Positions 43,658 through 52,146 of a stretch of DNA of 64,000 nt are shown here, in pieces. Numbering within the stretch: the first letter of the stretch is position 1; each line of letters opens with the position of its first letter. A program made the position numbers and the translations under genes. Under the pieces are notes generated by a model. The model saw nothing but the letters and a program-made list of their open reading frames with translations, was not told the DNA's origin and searched no databases. This DNA is from SbD1 sp039679945 (GTDB lineage: Bacteria; Desulfobacterota; Syntrophobacteria; Syntrophobacterales; Syntrophobacteraceae): NCBI GenBank assembly GCA_039679945.1, contig JBDKTY010000063.1, positions 1 to 64,000 of the forward strand. Reading direction: 5' to 3'.

Positions 43658-45446
43658 CTTTGGCTTTCAGGACGGAAACGAACGCGCTCTGCGGGATCAT
43701 GACGGAGCCCACCATCTTCATCCTCTTCTTTCCTTCCTTCTGCTTTTCGAGGAGTTTTCTCTTGCGGGTGATATCCCCGCCGTAACACTTGGCCGTGACG
43801 TCTTTTCTGAAGGCGGAAATGGTGGAGCGGGAGATGATCTTCCCCCCGATGGCCCCCTGGATGGCGATCTTGAAGTTGTGCCTCGGGATTTCATCCTTGA
43901 GCCGGTCGCAGACCTGCACTCCCCACTGCCGCGCGCGATCGCGGTGCACGATCAGGGACAGGGCGTCCACCTTGTCGCCGTTTACCAGAATGTCGAGCTT
44001 GACGAGGTCGCTCTCCCGGTATTCGATCAGCTCGTAGTCAAAGGAACCGTACCCTTGCGTGACCGTTTTCAGCCGGTCGTAGAAGTCGAAAACGACTTCG
44101 GCGAGAGGCATATCGAAGGTGATCTCGATCCTGGCCGGTGTCGGATAGGCGACCCGCGGGTTGACGCCCCGGCGCTCCAGGCAGAGCTTCATGACGGCGC
44201 CCATATAGCGCTCCGGGATAATAATCATGGCCCGTATGAAGGGTTCCGCCGAACTTTTGATGAGGATGGGGTCCGGGTAATACTGAGGATTCTCCACCGT
44301 GACGACGGTACCATCGTTCAACGTGAACCGATACTGAACGCTTGGCACGGTCATGATGATGGACTGGTCGAACTCGCGTTCCAGGCGCTCCTGGACGATT
44401 TCCAGGTGAAGCAGTCCAAGGAAGCCGCAACGGAACCCCTGGCCGAGGGCTATGGAGGAGTCTTTCTGGTAGGTCAGCGAGGCATCATTGAGTCTGTATT
44501 TTTCGAGTGAATCCAGAAGGGACGGATAATCGTCGGATGAGATGGGGTAGAGTGACGAAAAGACAACGGGCTTTATATCCTTGAAGCCGGGCAGGGAAGA
44601 TGCAACGGGATTGGTATCCAGGGTCATGGTATCCCCGATTCTGACATCGGCCACTGTCTTGATTCCCGCGATCATATACCCCACGGACCCGGCCGAAAGC
44701 TCCTTCCGGGCTTCCCTGGCCAGGCCGAAGACACCCACTTCTTCCACCTTGTGGGTCGCTCCATTGAACAGGAGGCGGATGGTGTCTCCGGGCCGGATTC
44801 TGCCCTCGAAAACTCGACAGCTCACGATGGTGCCCCGGTAGGAATCGTAACGGGCATCGAAGATCAGCGCCGCCAGGGGCTTTTCGGCATCTCCCGTTGG
44901 TGCGGGGATCCGGTTTACGATGGCTTCGAGGACGTCTACAATGCCGGTTCCTTCCTTCGCGGAGCACAGGACGACATCATCCGAGTCGAGCCCCAGGTCA
45001 TGTTCTATCTCTTCCCTGACTTTGTCGATATCGGCCGAAGGCAGGTCAATCTTGTTGATCACCGGGATGATGGTGAGATTCTGGTCCATGGCCGCGTATA
45101 AATTGGCTATCGTTTGCGCCTGCACTCCCTGGGAAGCGTCCACCAGAAGCAGGACTCCCTCGCACGAAGCCAGCGCGCGCGATACCTCGTAGGAAAAATC
45201 CACGTGACCCGGAGTATCGATAAGATTGAGGGCGAATACCTCGCCGGACCGGCTGGTGTAGGAAAGCTCGACGGTCTGGGTCTTGATGGTAATGCCTCTC
45301 TCCCTTTCGATGTCCATGTTATCGAGGAACTGGTCGCGAAACTGCCGGGCATCCACCATGCCGGCGTGTTGGATCAAACGGTCGGCCAGGGTGGATTTTC
45401 CATGGTCTATATGAGCGATGATACTGAAGTTTCTGATATGCTGCAT
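43650..45446 (-). CDS. lepA: Elongation factor 4 (LepA)
   Basis: A 598-residue ribosome-associated GTPase (EF4) that assists translation and 30S assembly. G motifs: AHIDHGKST (G1), RGITIK (G2), DTPGHVDF (G3), NKIDLP (G4), CSAKEGTG (G5). The EF4-specific C-terminal domain is present (RHNFKIAIQGAIGGKIISRS, TAKCYGGDITRKRKLLEKQK). The start at 45446 (MQHIRNFSIIAHIDHG) aligns with E. coli LepA (599 residues); the frame extends to 45479 with an ATG that has no ribosome binding site, and a TTG at 45452 is possible. Followed by hemW with an 8-base overlap. Confidence 0.97.
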   Translation of the reverse strand: MQHIRNFSIIAHIDHGKSTLADRLIQHAGMVDARQFRDQFLDNMDIERERGITIKTQTVELSYTSRSGEVFALNLIDTPGHVDFSYEVSRALASCEGVLLLVDASQGVQAQTIANLYAAMDQNLTIIPVINKIDLPSADIDKVREEIEHDLGLDSDDVVLCSAKEGTGIVDVLEAIVNRIPAPTGDAEKPLAALIFDARYDSYRGTIVSCRVFEGRIRPGDTIRLLFNGATHKVEEVGVFGLAREARKELSAGSVGYMIAGIKTVADVRIGDTMTLDTNPVASSLPGFKDIKPVVFSSLYPISSDDYPSLLDSLEKYRLNDASLTYQKDSSIALGQGFRCGFLGLLHLEIVQERLEREFDQSIIMTVPSVQYRFTLNDGTVVTVENPQYYPDPILIKSSAEPFIRAMIIIPERYMGAVMKLCLERRGVNPRVAYPTPARIEITFDMPLAEVVFDFYDRLKTVTQGYGSFDYELIEYRESDLVKLDILVNGDKVDALSLIVHRDRARQWGVQVCDRLKDEIPRHNFKIAIQGAIGGKIISRSTISAFRKDVTAKCYGGDITRKRKLLEKQKEGKKRMKMVGSVMIPQSAFVSVLKAKDE

Positions 45447-45479
45447 GTCCAATTCATTTTTTCCTTCAGCGGAATGCAT

Positions 45480-46177
45480 GTGAGAACCAGCGGTTCAGGT
45501 CTCCGACAATCCTGTCTCGGGGACTCCGTCCGCAAACGGTCCTCTATTCGTTATTCCGCCGGGTGATTTTTGCATCCGCTTCTTCCCGGTCCATGGCTCT
45601 TCTGTCTTTCAGCAAATTCGGGCAGGCCGAAAACCTTGGGGGAAGAGGGCAATGGCATGTTCTCGCGCCTAAAAGACAGTCCGTGATAAATAAATTCTTT
45701 TGGGAACTATTTCAATAGCGGGTGTTGACCGACGTTCAAAATGTTTTTCGGGGTATTTTGTGAAGACGTGGGAACAAGGTGCGCAGCACGAAGGATTTTC
45801 CGTCTTTTTAGTTGTCGGGTCCGTTTTTGTGGGGCAGGACTTTCGAGTCCGCCGATGGCCGGAAGTGCGCCTGTCCCTCCCGAGCATTGAAGGGCGAGCA
45901 CTCCGGGCACACCGGCCCGTTCGTGCTTTGATACTTCTCAATAAAGAGCTTTTGAGAGTGAGCAATATCGAAGGCTTACATAACAGGCAAGAGCCGCGTT
46001 TGGCCGGTCGAAGCAGGAACTTCCCCCCCGTTCGCCCTAAGGTATCGAAGGGTGGAACGGGCCGGGTACGCGCGGCTGCAAGGTTGCTTCCGGCTGCGTC
46101 CCGCCCTGCGAATGCGGGGCGGGACGCCTCGGTACGAACAGCCGGGTCCGGCGCTTTGAGTCAGCCAAGCCACGGGT
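45480..46177. other. Intergenic region with a REP-like element
   Basis: 700 bases without a recognisable gene. The repeat at 45935-46062 is annotated separately; the rest shows a GC-rich stretch with inverted halves near 46090-46130 (GTCCCGCCCTGCG and GCGGGGCGGGAC), a likely terminator-type hairpin between the convergent transcripts' flanks. Confidence 0.45.
45935..46062 (+). repeat. REP-like composite repeat, copy 1
   Basis: Two modules: a block with GCTTTTGAGAGTGAGCAATA (TTGAGAG hairpin module, as at 51743-51790), and CCCGTTCGCCCT with AGGTATCGAAGGGTGGAACG ending GGCC (46027-46062). In the latter CCCGTTC and GAACGGG are inverted ends. Related copies lie near 49.8, 51.7-52.1, 55.5 and 57.3 kb. 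Confidence 0.7.
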
Positions 46178-47500
46178 TTATTCTTCCTCTTCAGGCGTGA
46201 ACCCCAGCCGGTCCCATTGGGCTTTGGCCTCCTCCTCGGCCCTGGCAACCTCGTCATCGTCCCAGGGCTCCAAGACGAGGCTCTCGGCGACAACCTGCCA
46301 GATGTATTTAACCTCGTAGTCGCAGTCCGGATAGAACTTGGGGATTCGCCTCATCATCTGATCGCGGCAGTTGGAGCAGCCCACGACTACCACGTTCGCC
46401 CCGCTGTCCTTGATCTGCCGGTATTTGTGGCGGGCATGGTAAGCGGATTCCTTCTCGTAGGGCATGGGCCAGTTGCCCCCGCCGGCGCCGCAGCAGTAAT
46501 TGTTCATCCGGTTGGGTACCATCTCCACGAACTGGTCAACGCACTGCTCAAGTATCCATCGGGGCTCATCGAAGTAACCCTTGCCAAAGTTGCGTTCGAG
46601 TTCCCGCCCATGTTTACAGGAGTCATGCCAGGTGAAGACCTTTCCGGCATTGCGGCTCTTGTCCAGCTTGATCCTGCCGCTCTGGATGATCTCCTTGAGA
46701 TAGTCGTACAAGTAAATATGGTTGATCTTGTTATTGGGGTCCTCCAGCACGCATTCTTTCATGCCTTTCCGGCAGCCGTAGGAGCCTCCGCCGCAGTCGG
46801 GCATGATCATCCGGTTGATGTCGTGCTTTTTCATCAGCTCGATTTTTCGTCTGGCCAGTGTTTTTGTGGCCTCGCCGTTGCCGGTGAACAATCCCCAGTC
46901 CACGGCCTCCCAGTTCTCCGAGGGTACGGTCCAGTTCTCTTTCGCGGCGTAGAAAATCTTCCACCACCAGAACATATCCTCGTTATCGGAAAAGACCTCC
47001 TTGGAGTTGGGGAAGAAGAGGATATCGGCGCCGTCTCTGTCGATCGGGACATAGAAACCCGGACATTCGGCATCCGCGAGTTCCTTGCCCATGTCGGACA
47101 TGAGGAAGAAATAATCTTCCTGGGGGATGGCCATGTTATTGCCCGTGGCGAGCACATTCAGAACGCCCTTGTGGAGAATTCCCGGGACCTTATCACGGGG
47201 ACGCATTGTTTTCATGTATCCCATGATCCCGACTATGTCGATTCCCATGGGACAACCATGTACGCAACGCCCGCATCCCGTGCAAATCCAGGGGAAAACC
47301 GATTCCATTACTTCGTCCACCATGCCCAGGGCCAGCATCCGAAGTACCTTGCGCGTGTCCAGATCCTCGTGGCCCGGAGTGCCCGTGGCCGGGCATCCAT
47401 TGGTGCATGTGCCGCAGGTAAGGCAGAGGCTTAAATTAAACCTATCCAGGTATTCCCTGATCGGGTCCCTTAGTTTCGGATTTAAAACAGTTTCCTGCAT
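46178..47500 (-). CDS. HdrD/TmcB-like iron-sulfur electron-transfer protein
   Basis: A 440-residue cytoplasmic or membrane-associated Fe-S protein related to HdrD, DsrK and TmcB. Two [4Fe-4S] motifs (CLTCGTCTNGCP near residue 26, CTGCGRCVHGCP near 74) are followed by two CCG-type domains: CGGGSYGCRKG with DSCKHGRELERNF, and NYCCGAGGGNWP with VVVGCSNCRDQM. In relatives such proteins pass electrons between membrane carriers, thiol/disulfide couples or electron-transfer flavoprotein and the quinone pool. No membrane subunit, cytochrome or EtfAB is adjacent, so its partner lies elsewhere. CAAAGGA-type site lies upstream of ATG 47500. The acidic tail (DDDEVARAEEEAKAQ) is notable. Confidence 0.9.
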   Translation of the reverse strand: MQETVLNPKLRDPIREYLDRFNLSLCLTCGTCTNGCPATGTPGHEDLDTRKVLRMLALGMVDEVMESVFPWICTGCGRCVHGCPMGIDIVGIMGYMKTMRPRDKVPGILHKGVLNVLATGNNMAIPQEDYFFLMSDMGKELADAECPGFYVPIDRDGADILFFPNSKEVFSDNEDMFWWWKIFYAAKENWTVPSENWEAVDWGLFTGNGEATKTLARRKIELMKKHDINRMIMPDCGGGSYGCRKGMKECVLEDPNNKINHIYLYDYLKEIIQSGRIKLDKSRNAGKVFTWHDSCKHGRELERNFGKGYFDEPRWILEQCVDQFVEMVPNRMNNYCCGAGGGNWPMPYEKESAYHARHKYRQIKDSGANVVVVGCSNCRDQMMRRIPKFYPDCDYEVKYIWQVVAESLVLEPWDDDEVARAEEEAKAQWDRLGFTPEEEE

Positions 47501-47813
47501 GGCATTGTCCTTTGCTGGTAATGATTTCTCCTTCCGCCGAAATCGGCGAAATCAAAAACGCTGATTCAGCCATAGCCGGAAATCTTATGCATGCAGGGGC
47601 TCCTTGGGGGGGATTAAGATAACCACAAGGATCAAGTAGCCGAATGAAATCTATAAGTCAAATAGGAAATCCCGATTGAAACAGGCAGGCCCGCGCCAGT
47701 ATTGGTTTGGCCGGAATTCAAGCCGCTACTGTCCTGGCTCCTCTTTCGCGGAACAGGGCCAGGACAGACGGACGGGCTTATCAGGGCGGTTTCGGGTTTT
47801 ACCACAGGACTGT
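47501..47813. other. Intergenic region, nothing recognised
   Basis: About 310 bases between two minus-strand genes. No gene, hairpin with T-run or clear promoter was seen. Confidence 0.45.
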
Positions 47814-49700
47814 TCAGGGACGTGTCATCCGGCATCGAACCTCAGTTTCCAAGAGGTCGAACTGCTGGGGCATTTTCACGGGGTCCAGCCGCAATTCGTC
47901 GGCGAAGCCCCACTCGCTGCAAACCTCGAATGATACCAGGTGGAGCCCTTTATCGGGGTGAATCGGCCAGTCGGGCATAAGGGGCTTGAAGTCGGCGGCC
48001 CCCGGCGCCTTGTAGAAGAGCTGCGCGGCATCCGGTACCGTGGCCCGCAACAGAGCGCTGACCTCGAGCACGAGGCACTGCTCCATTTCCTCCGGAGTTC
48101 CGGTTTTGATGAGGACCTGAGGATTAGCCCCACCCTTGATCTTGTAACCCCCTCTCCTGCGTTGCGAAGCCACGGCATTGCGCAGTTCCGGGCCCGCCGG
48201 ACCGGCTTGTGAGAGCCGGTAGAGTGGTGGCGGCTCGTTCGTTCCGAGCGGCACGGGCACAAAATGGATGGAGTTCAGGAAGGAGGCGTTGATGCTCCTC
48301 GCGTATGCGATGGCCCCGTAGATGTCCTCAGGGTAGACTTGCGGGCAATACACTCTCTTTTGGTCCTTTTGAAGCTCGGAGTTGATGCACTGAATACCGG
48401 CGGCACGAATGCGCATGGTCCTGAGAAAGTCAGACGGTTTGAAGGAATATACCAGCATCGGCACCAGCAGCAGCGTCACTACCGTGGAATACAGGGATGG
48501 AACGCGAATGCGCGAGGAGTCCGTCCGGAGTGCATAAAAGGCGGACGCGGCCAGCCAGGGCCACACCAGGGTTACCCAGAAGAAATGGAAGCGGCCGCGA
48601 CCGTGGGTAAAGAACGCGAGGGCGGTTTTCGCCTCCGGCATGTTTACGTTCGTCCGTCCGGCGGCGACAAGCATGAGGTACACAAAGACACCGGCGAGGA
48701 GCGTGACGAAGACGATAGCCGTCCGCGCCTCTTCCAGCTTTTTCGGTTCTCCGGAGGAAAGCCGCTGCATGAACCGGAACGCCAGTGCCATGCAGGCCAG
48801 CACGGCGCAGACGGTCACGATGAAGGAAAACAGCGGAAATGCCTTGGGAAGCAGCAGGGACCGGCTGACAATCCCGAGCAGGAAGAGCCAGAAGTCGGCC
48901 TGGTACGGATAGGCCATGGCCGTGCCGGGCAAGTACATTCCCCTCTGCATGAAGACGATGACCCATGTCTGTGGAATAGCGGTAAGAAAACCAGCGATGG
49001 CCAGGGACAAACCACCCTGGACCAGCGGCACGCGTTCGGAGGGGTCGATGTAATGTCCGAGGAGGAAAAGGGCTAGGCCGATTGCAAGGATTGAAAAGGC
49101 TCCCGAGATGTACGACAGGCCGGATACAGTCCCCAATGCGAACAGGAGCGCGGATTTCCATGGCCTCCATTGAGTGGCGAGAACTATATGGATGGCCCCC
49201 AGGCCGCATAGGAGAGGAATGGCGTGGTGGTAGGCCAAGCTCTGGTAGCCCCAGTATGACCCAGGCTGGAGCATCAGGAGTGTAAGCCCGAATGCGGAAG
49301 CGGCAAGAAACCGGTCCCTGACTGAAATCACAAGGAGACGCCATTGCAGGAACAGCAACAGGCCAATGACTATCAGCATGGAGAGGAACTGATAGACAAT
49401 GGCATTGCCGTTGAAAAGGCACTGCGCGATGGAATCGAGCGCCAGGCCGACGGGGAAGATCGTATCGTTTGACGGTTTAAAGAGGTAGTCCAGCCTGAAA
49501 GAGCCGGCTCCGCGGAATATGAAGCTACGCCAGTCGTCTTCGACGGGCAGGTCGATTCCGCAGCGCAGCCAGAAAATCAGATTGCAGCCAAGGCTGAGAA
49601 CCGGAAGAAGGAGGCAGATCCTGATAAAGAGATCGCGGCGTCTGCTCTGCGCATCTTCCACGCCCGTGTCTGGCCCGGATTTGCTTTGTAAGACTGACAT
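47814..49700 (-). CDS. Large polytopic membrane protein (possible GT-C-type glycosyltransferase)
   Basis: A 628-residue protein with about 10-11 transmembrane helices in the first 430 residues, then a soluble C-terminal part of 200 residues that looks periplasmic. An acidic motif lies in the first loop (DLPVEDDWRSF), after the first helix, where GT-C glycosyltransferases and PMT-like enzymes carry their catalytic Asp; FKPSNDTIFPV and YHHAIPLLCGL follow. This layout is shared by many uncharacterised membrane mannosyl/arabinosyl-type transferases that use lipid-linked sugars. No named family is certain. Its neighbour on the same strand is an ABC exporter, but a repeat element separates them. 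Confidence 0.7.
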   Translation of the reverse strand: MSVLQSKSGPDTGVEDAQSRRRDLFIRICLLLPVLSLGCNLIFWLRCGIDLPVEDDWRSFIFRGAGSFRLDYLFKPSNDTIFPVGLALDSIAQCLFNGNAIVYQFLSMLIVIGLLLFLQWRLLVISVRDRFLAASAFGLTLLMLQPGSYWGYQSLAYHHAIPLLCGLGAIHIVLATQWRPWKSALLFALGTVSGLSYISGAFSILAIGLALFLLGHYIDPSERVPLVQGGLSLAIAGFLTAIPQTWVIVFMQRGMYLPGTAMAYPYQADFWLFLLGIVSRSLLLPKAFPLFSFIVTVCAVLACMALAFRFMQRLSSGEPKKLEEARTAIVFVTLLAGVFVYLMLVAAGRTNVNMPEAKTALAFFTHGRGRFHFFWVTLVWPWLAASAFYALRTDSSRIRVPSLYSTVVTLLLVPMLVYSFKPSDFLRTMRIRAAGIQCINSELQKDQKRVYCPQVYPEDIYGAIAYARSINASFLNSIHFVPVPLGTNEPPPLYRLSQAGPAGPELRNAVASQRRRGGYKIKGGANPQVLIKTGTPEEMEQCLVLEVSALLRATVPDAAQLFYKAPGAADFKPLMPDWPIHPDKGLHLVSFEVCSEWGFADELRLDPVKMPQQFDLLETEVRCRMTRP

Positions 49701-49751
49701 CGACTGCGGATCCCCCTATTCATGACTCCCAGGTGAGTTCAACATAACATT

Positions 49752-49880
49752 GACCCTTCGATGTCTCTCAAAAGCTGTTTCTTGAGAGAGGCAGCGAAGG
49801 GTGGAACGGGCCAATTTCCATCGGCATCTTCACTCCCGGGGTAGGTTTATCCTGAACGCAATTCCGTATCAGTTCAGGGT
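49752..49880 (+). repeat. REP-like composite repeat, copy 2
   Basis: Contains the hairpin TCTCTCAA...TTGAGAGA (49764-49789), the half palindrome GCGAAGGGTGGAACGGGCC (49794-49812) and a tail with TAGGTTTATCCTGAACGCAA and TTCCGTATCAG. The latter 80 bases align with 55525-55598 at roughly 70 percent. It reaches into the last codons and stop of the ABC-2 permease gene. Confidence 0.7.
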
Positions 49881-50672
49881 CTCCGCGCTGTAGCGCGCGA
49901 AGAGTCCCGTGCGCACCGCGTGCTTGTGGATATGCACGAAGAACCAGCATGCGGCCAGAAGATAGGCCATAGCGAGAAGCGCGCCCAATACCAGGGAACC
50001 GGCCGGAACGGTTCCTCCCGAAATCACTGTCCGCATCCCTTCAAATACATAAGATGGCGGCAGCAGGTATGAGATAGCCCGCATCCATTCCGGCAGGGTT
50101 GAGATCGGGTACAGGACCCCGGCAAAGGGCGAGATGAGTCCGGGAATGGGCCAGATGAACCATTCCGATGCCGGTCCGAGCCGGAGCACAATGGCGCTTC
50201 CGGCTATGCCGAGGGCGATACCGAACAGGAAAAGCACGGCGAGAAACGGAATGAGCATCAGGCCATATATTGAAAAAGAAAGGCCGAAAGCCAGGATCGC
50301 GATGCAAAGCATCACCGCCAGGCCGATGAGGCTCGTGGCGATGCTGGAGAGCACAAGGCCGCCCACGTACTCGGGTATCGAGAGGGGTGTCGCGAACAGG
50401 TTGAGAAAATTCCGGGACCACACGTCCTCGAAGAAGGTGATGGTCACGCCCTGCATTACCCGTATAAAGAAATCGAAGAGGAGAACCGCCCCAAGAAGCG
50501 CCGGGACAAAATCAAAGCCGCTCCGGGAAATAGTATTGAGATAGCGGGTGAGAAACCCCCACAGCACCATATCGACCGCTATCCACACAAACAGGGGCAA
50601 TACGCGCGCGGGGCTTCCGCGCATGAGGCAGAACTGGCGAACAACAATAGCCAGGGTGCGGTTCCACGACAT
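49869..50672 (-). CDS. ABC-2-type exporter permease
   Basis: A 267-residue membrane permease of the ABC-2 family with six helices, for example AVLLFDFFIRVMQGVTITFF, VGGLVLSSIATSLIGLAVML and FLAVLFLFGIALGIAG. The family-typical coupling segment is FFEDVWSRNFLNLFATPLSI, and PIPGLISPFAGVLYPISTLP marks the reentrant part before the last helices. It follows the ATPase gene with 2 bases between, so the pair is one transporter exporting a lipid, polysaccharide or drug. The stop codon lies inside a dispersed repeat, so the last residues (SAETLN) may be repeat-encoded. Confidence 0.92.
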   Translation of the reverse strand: MSWNRTLAIVVRQFCLMRGSPARVLPLFVWIAVDMVLWGFLTRYLNTISRSGFDFVPALLGAVLLFDFFIRVMQGVTITFFEDVWSRNFLNLFATPLSIPEYVGGLVLSSIATSLIGLAVMLCIAILAFGLSFSIYGLMLIPFLAVLFLFGIALGIAGSAIVLRLGPASEWFIWPIPGLISPFAGVLYPISTLPEWMRAISYLLPPSYVFEGMRTVISGGTVPAGSLVLGALLAMAYLLAACWFFVHIHKHAVRTGLFARYSAETLN

Positions 50673-50674
50673 AA

Positions 50675-51415
50675 TCAGTGTACCTCGAATGCGAGCGGTT
50701 CGCGCGCGACGCTGATAAACAGCTCCTCCAGCGTCTTTTTGCCATGTTCGGCGGGGAGGGTTTTCGGATCACCTTCCAGTAATATCTTTCCATGGGAGAG
50801 GAAAAGCACGCGATGGCAGACCTCCTCGACCTCATACATGTTGTGGGACGTCCACAGGACTCCGCCCGTGCCCTCGGCTGCAAACCTCAGTATCATGGTC
50901 CGGATGTCATGGGCCGTCGCCGGGTCGAGCGATGCCGTGGGTTCATCGAGCAAAAGCAGGCCGGGAAGGTTGATCATTGCTTTTGCCAGCCCAACCCGGG
51001 TCTGCTCTCCCGAGGACAGCACGCCGCACTTGGTGTCCCTGAACTTCTCCAGATTGAACTGTGCGAGAAGCTCCGCGATGCGGTCGGATAAACCCCGGAC
51101 GCCGTACAGGGAACCGAAGAAACGCAGGTTCTGATAGACCGTCAGGTTGCCGGGCAGTGGAGCATAAACGGCCGCGAAGTTCGTGCGCGAGAGCGCCTTC
51201 GAGCGGTGCGCGGCAATGTCGAGTCCTTCGATGCGGACTTTGCCGGTCGTTGGCTCAAGGACCCCGAGAACCATGTTGATGGTCGTGGTCTTGCCCGCCC
51301 CGTTAGGCCCCAGGAGTCCGACTATTTCGTTTCCGGCAACGTCGAACGAAATCCCGTCCACCGCCGCCAGGTCGGAAAACTCCTTGCGCAGATCCGTAAC
51401 CGAAAGTACGTTCAT
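50675..51415 (-). CDS. ABC-2-type exporter ATPase
   Basis: A 246-residue ABC ATPase of the CcmA/DRR type. Walker A is GPNGAGKTTT, the Q-loop lies in AAVYAPLPGNLTVYQNL, the signature is LSSGEQTRVGLAKAM, Walker B is LLLLDEPTASLDP and the H-loop is TSHNMYEVE. Starting at 51415 (MNVLSVTDLRKEFSD) gives the usual N terminus; the frame is open to 51493 and another ATG at 51427 has GAG upstream. Paired with the permease at 49869-50672. The substrate is not evident. Confidence 0.94.
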   Translation of the reverse strand: MNVLSVTDLRKEFSDLAAVDGISFDVAGNEIVGLLGPNGAGKTTTINMVLGVLEPTTGKVRIEGLDIAAHRSKALSRTNFAAVYAPLPGNLTVYQNLRFFGSLYGVRGLSDRIAELLAQFNLEKFRDTKCGVLSSGEQTRVGLAKAMINLPGLLLLDEPTASLDPATAHDIRTMILRFAAEGTGGVLWTSHNMYEVEEVCHRVLFLSHGKILLEGDPKTLPAEHGKKTLEELFISVAREPLAFEVH

Positions 51416-52146
51416 GATCCGATACATCACTCGCTTGATTGTTCGCGGAGTAAAGCGTCCTGTTCTTGCACCCCCTGTCGAGAGGAAGAACATAATTCAA
51501 TTGATCGAGGAAGAAAAACGAGAATCCACATTTCTGGAGATAATGTAGAGACTTCTTGCGAATCTGCTCGGATAGAGGAGTTCCTTCAGGCGAGTTTAGT
51601 CAATGATGCCGGTGCCTTATTTTGCTCGTCCCTAAAGGCTGTGTGTTGAGATCGTGGCAGGCGCCGCTTTGGCGTGGCCAGGCGTGAGCAGTAAAAAAAC
51701 GCTGTGCCCGCTCAATTCCGGCCCGTTCCACCCTTCGACATGCTCTCAAGAAACAGCTCTTGAGAGTTAGCAATATCAAGGACTTACACGGGCTGCTATC
51801 GATCATGCCATTATTCCGGCGAAAGTCGGAATCCAGGGCTTTGATAATGCATTGCAAGCAGAAGGCTGGCCCCCGGCCTTCGCCGGGGTGATGCACTGGG
51901 GGCGACTGCCCCCCTGTTTCTTGCTCACGCCTTGCCACGCGAAAGCGGGGCTTACTCCCGCTCAGGGCGAACGGGGGGGGGAAGCACCTGTTTCAACTGG
52001 CCAAATGCGGGTCTTGCCGGTTGCGTAAGCCGTCGATAGCGCTCACTCCCAAAAGCTGGTTACCGAGAGGTATCGAAGGGTGAACCCTTCGATGCCTCGG
52101 GGTGATCGTTAGTCATGAACGCAAACCGGTAGAGCATTCTCGCACT
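51416..52146. other. Intergenic region filled by repeats
   Basis: No gene. Most of 51714-52098 is a composite of REP-like modules, annotated separately. The remainder includes GGGGGCAGTCGCCCCC-type inverted halves around 51895-51915 (TGGGGGCGACTGCCCCCC), a perfect short palindrome. Confidence 0.5.
51714..52098 (-). repeat. REP-like composite repeat, copy 3
   Basis: Contains on the plus strand GGCCCGTTCCACCCTTCG (51719-51736), hairpin CTCTCAAG-AAACAGCT-CTTGAGAG (51743-51766), AGTTAGCAATATCAAGGACT (as in copy 1), and CTCAGGGCGAACGGGG (51961-51976). It ends with a 14-bp stem GAGGTATCGAAGGG-TGAA-CCCTTCGATGCCTC (52067-52098). The two palindrome halves are separated by about 220 bases, as if something had inserted into the element. 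The last hairpin lies just past the acyl-CoA synthetase stop and may terminate it. Confidence 0.7.

Noticed and set aside
46217..47434. 405-codon open frame on the plus strand opposite the HdrD-like gene
   Set aside because: Shadow of the conserved Fe-S protein; no motif and no ribosome binding site.
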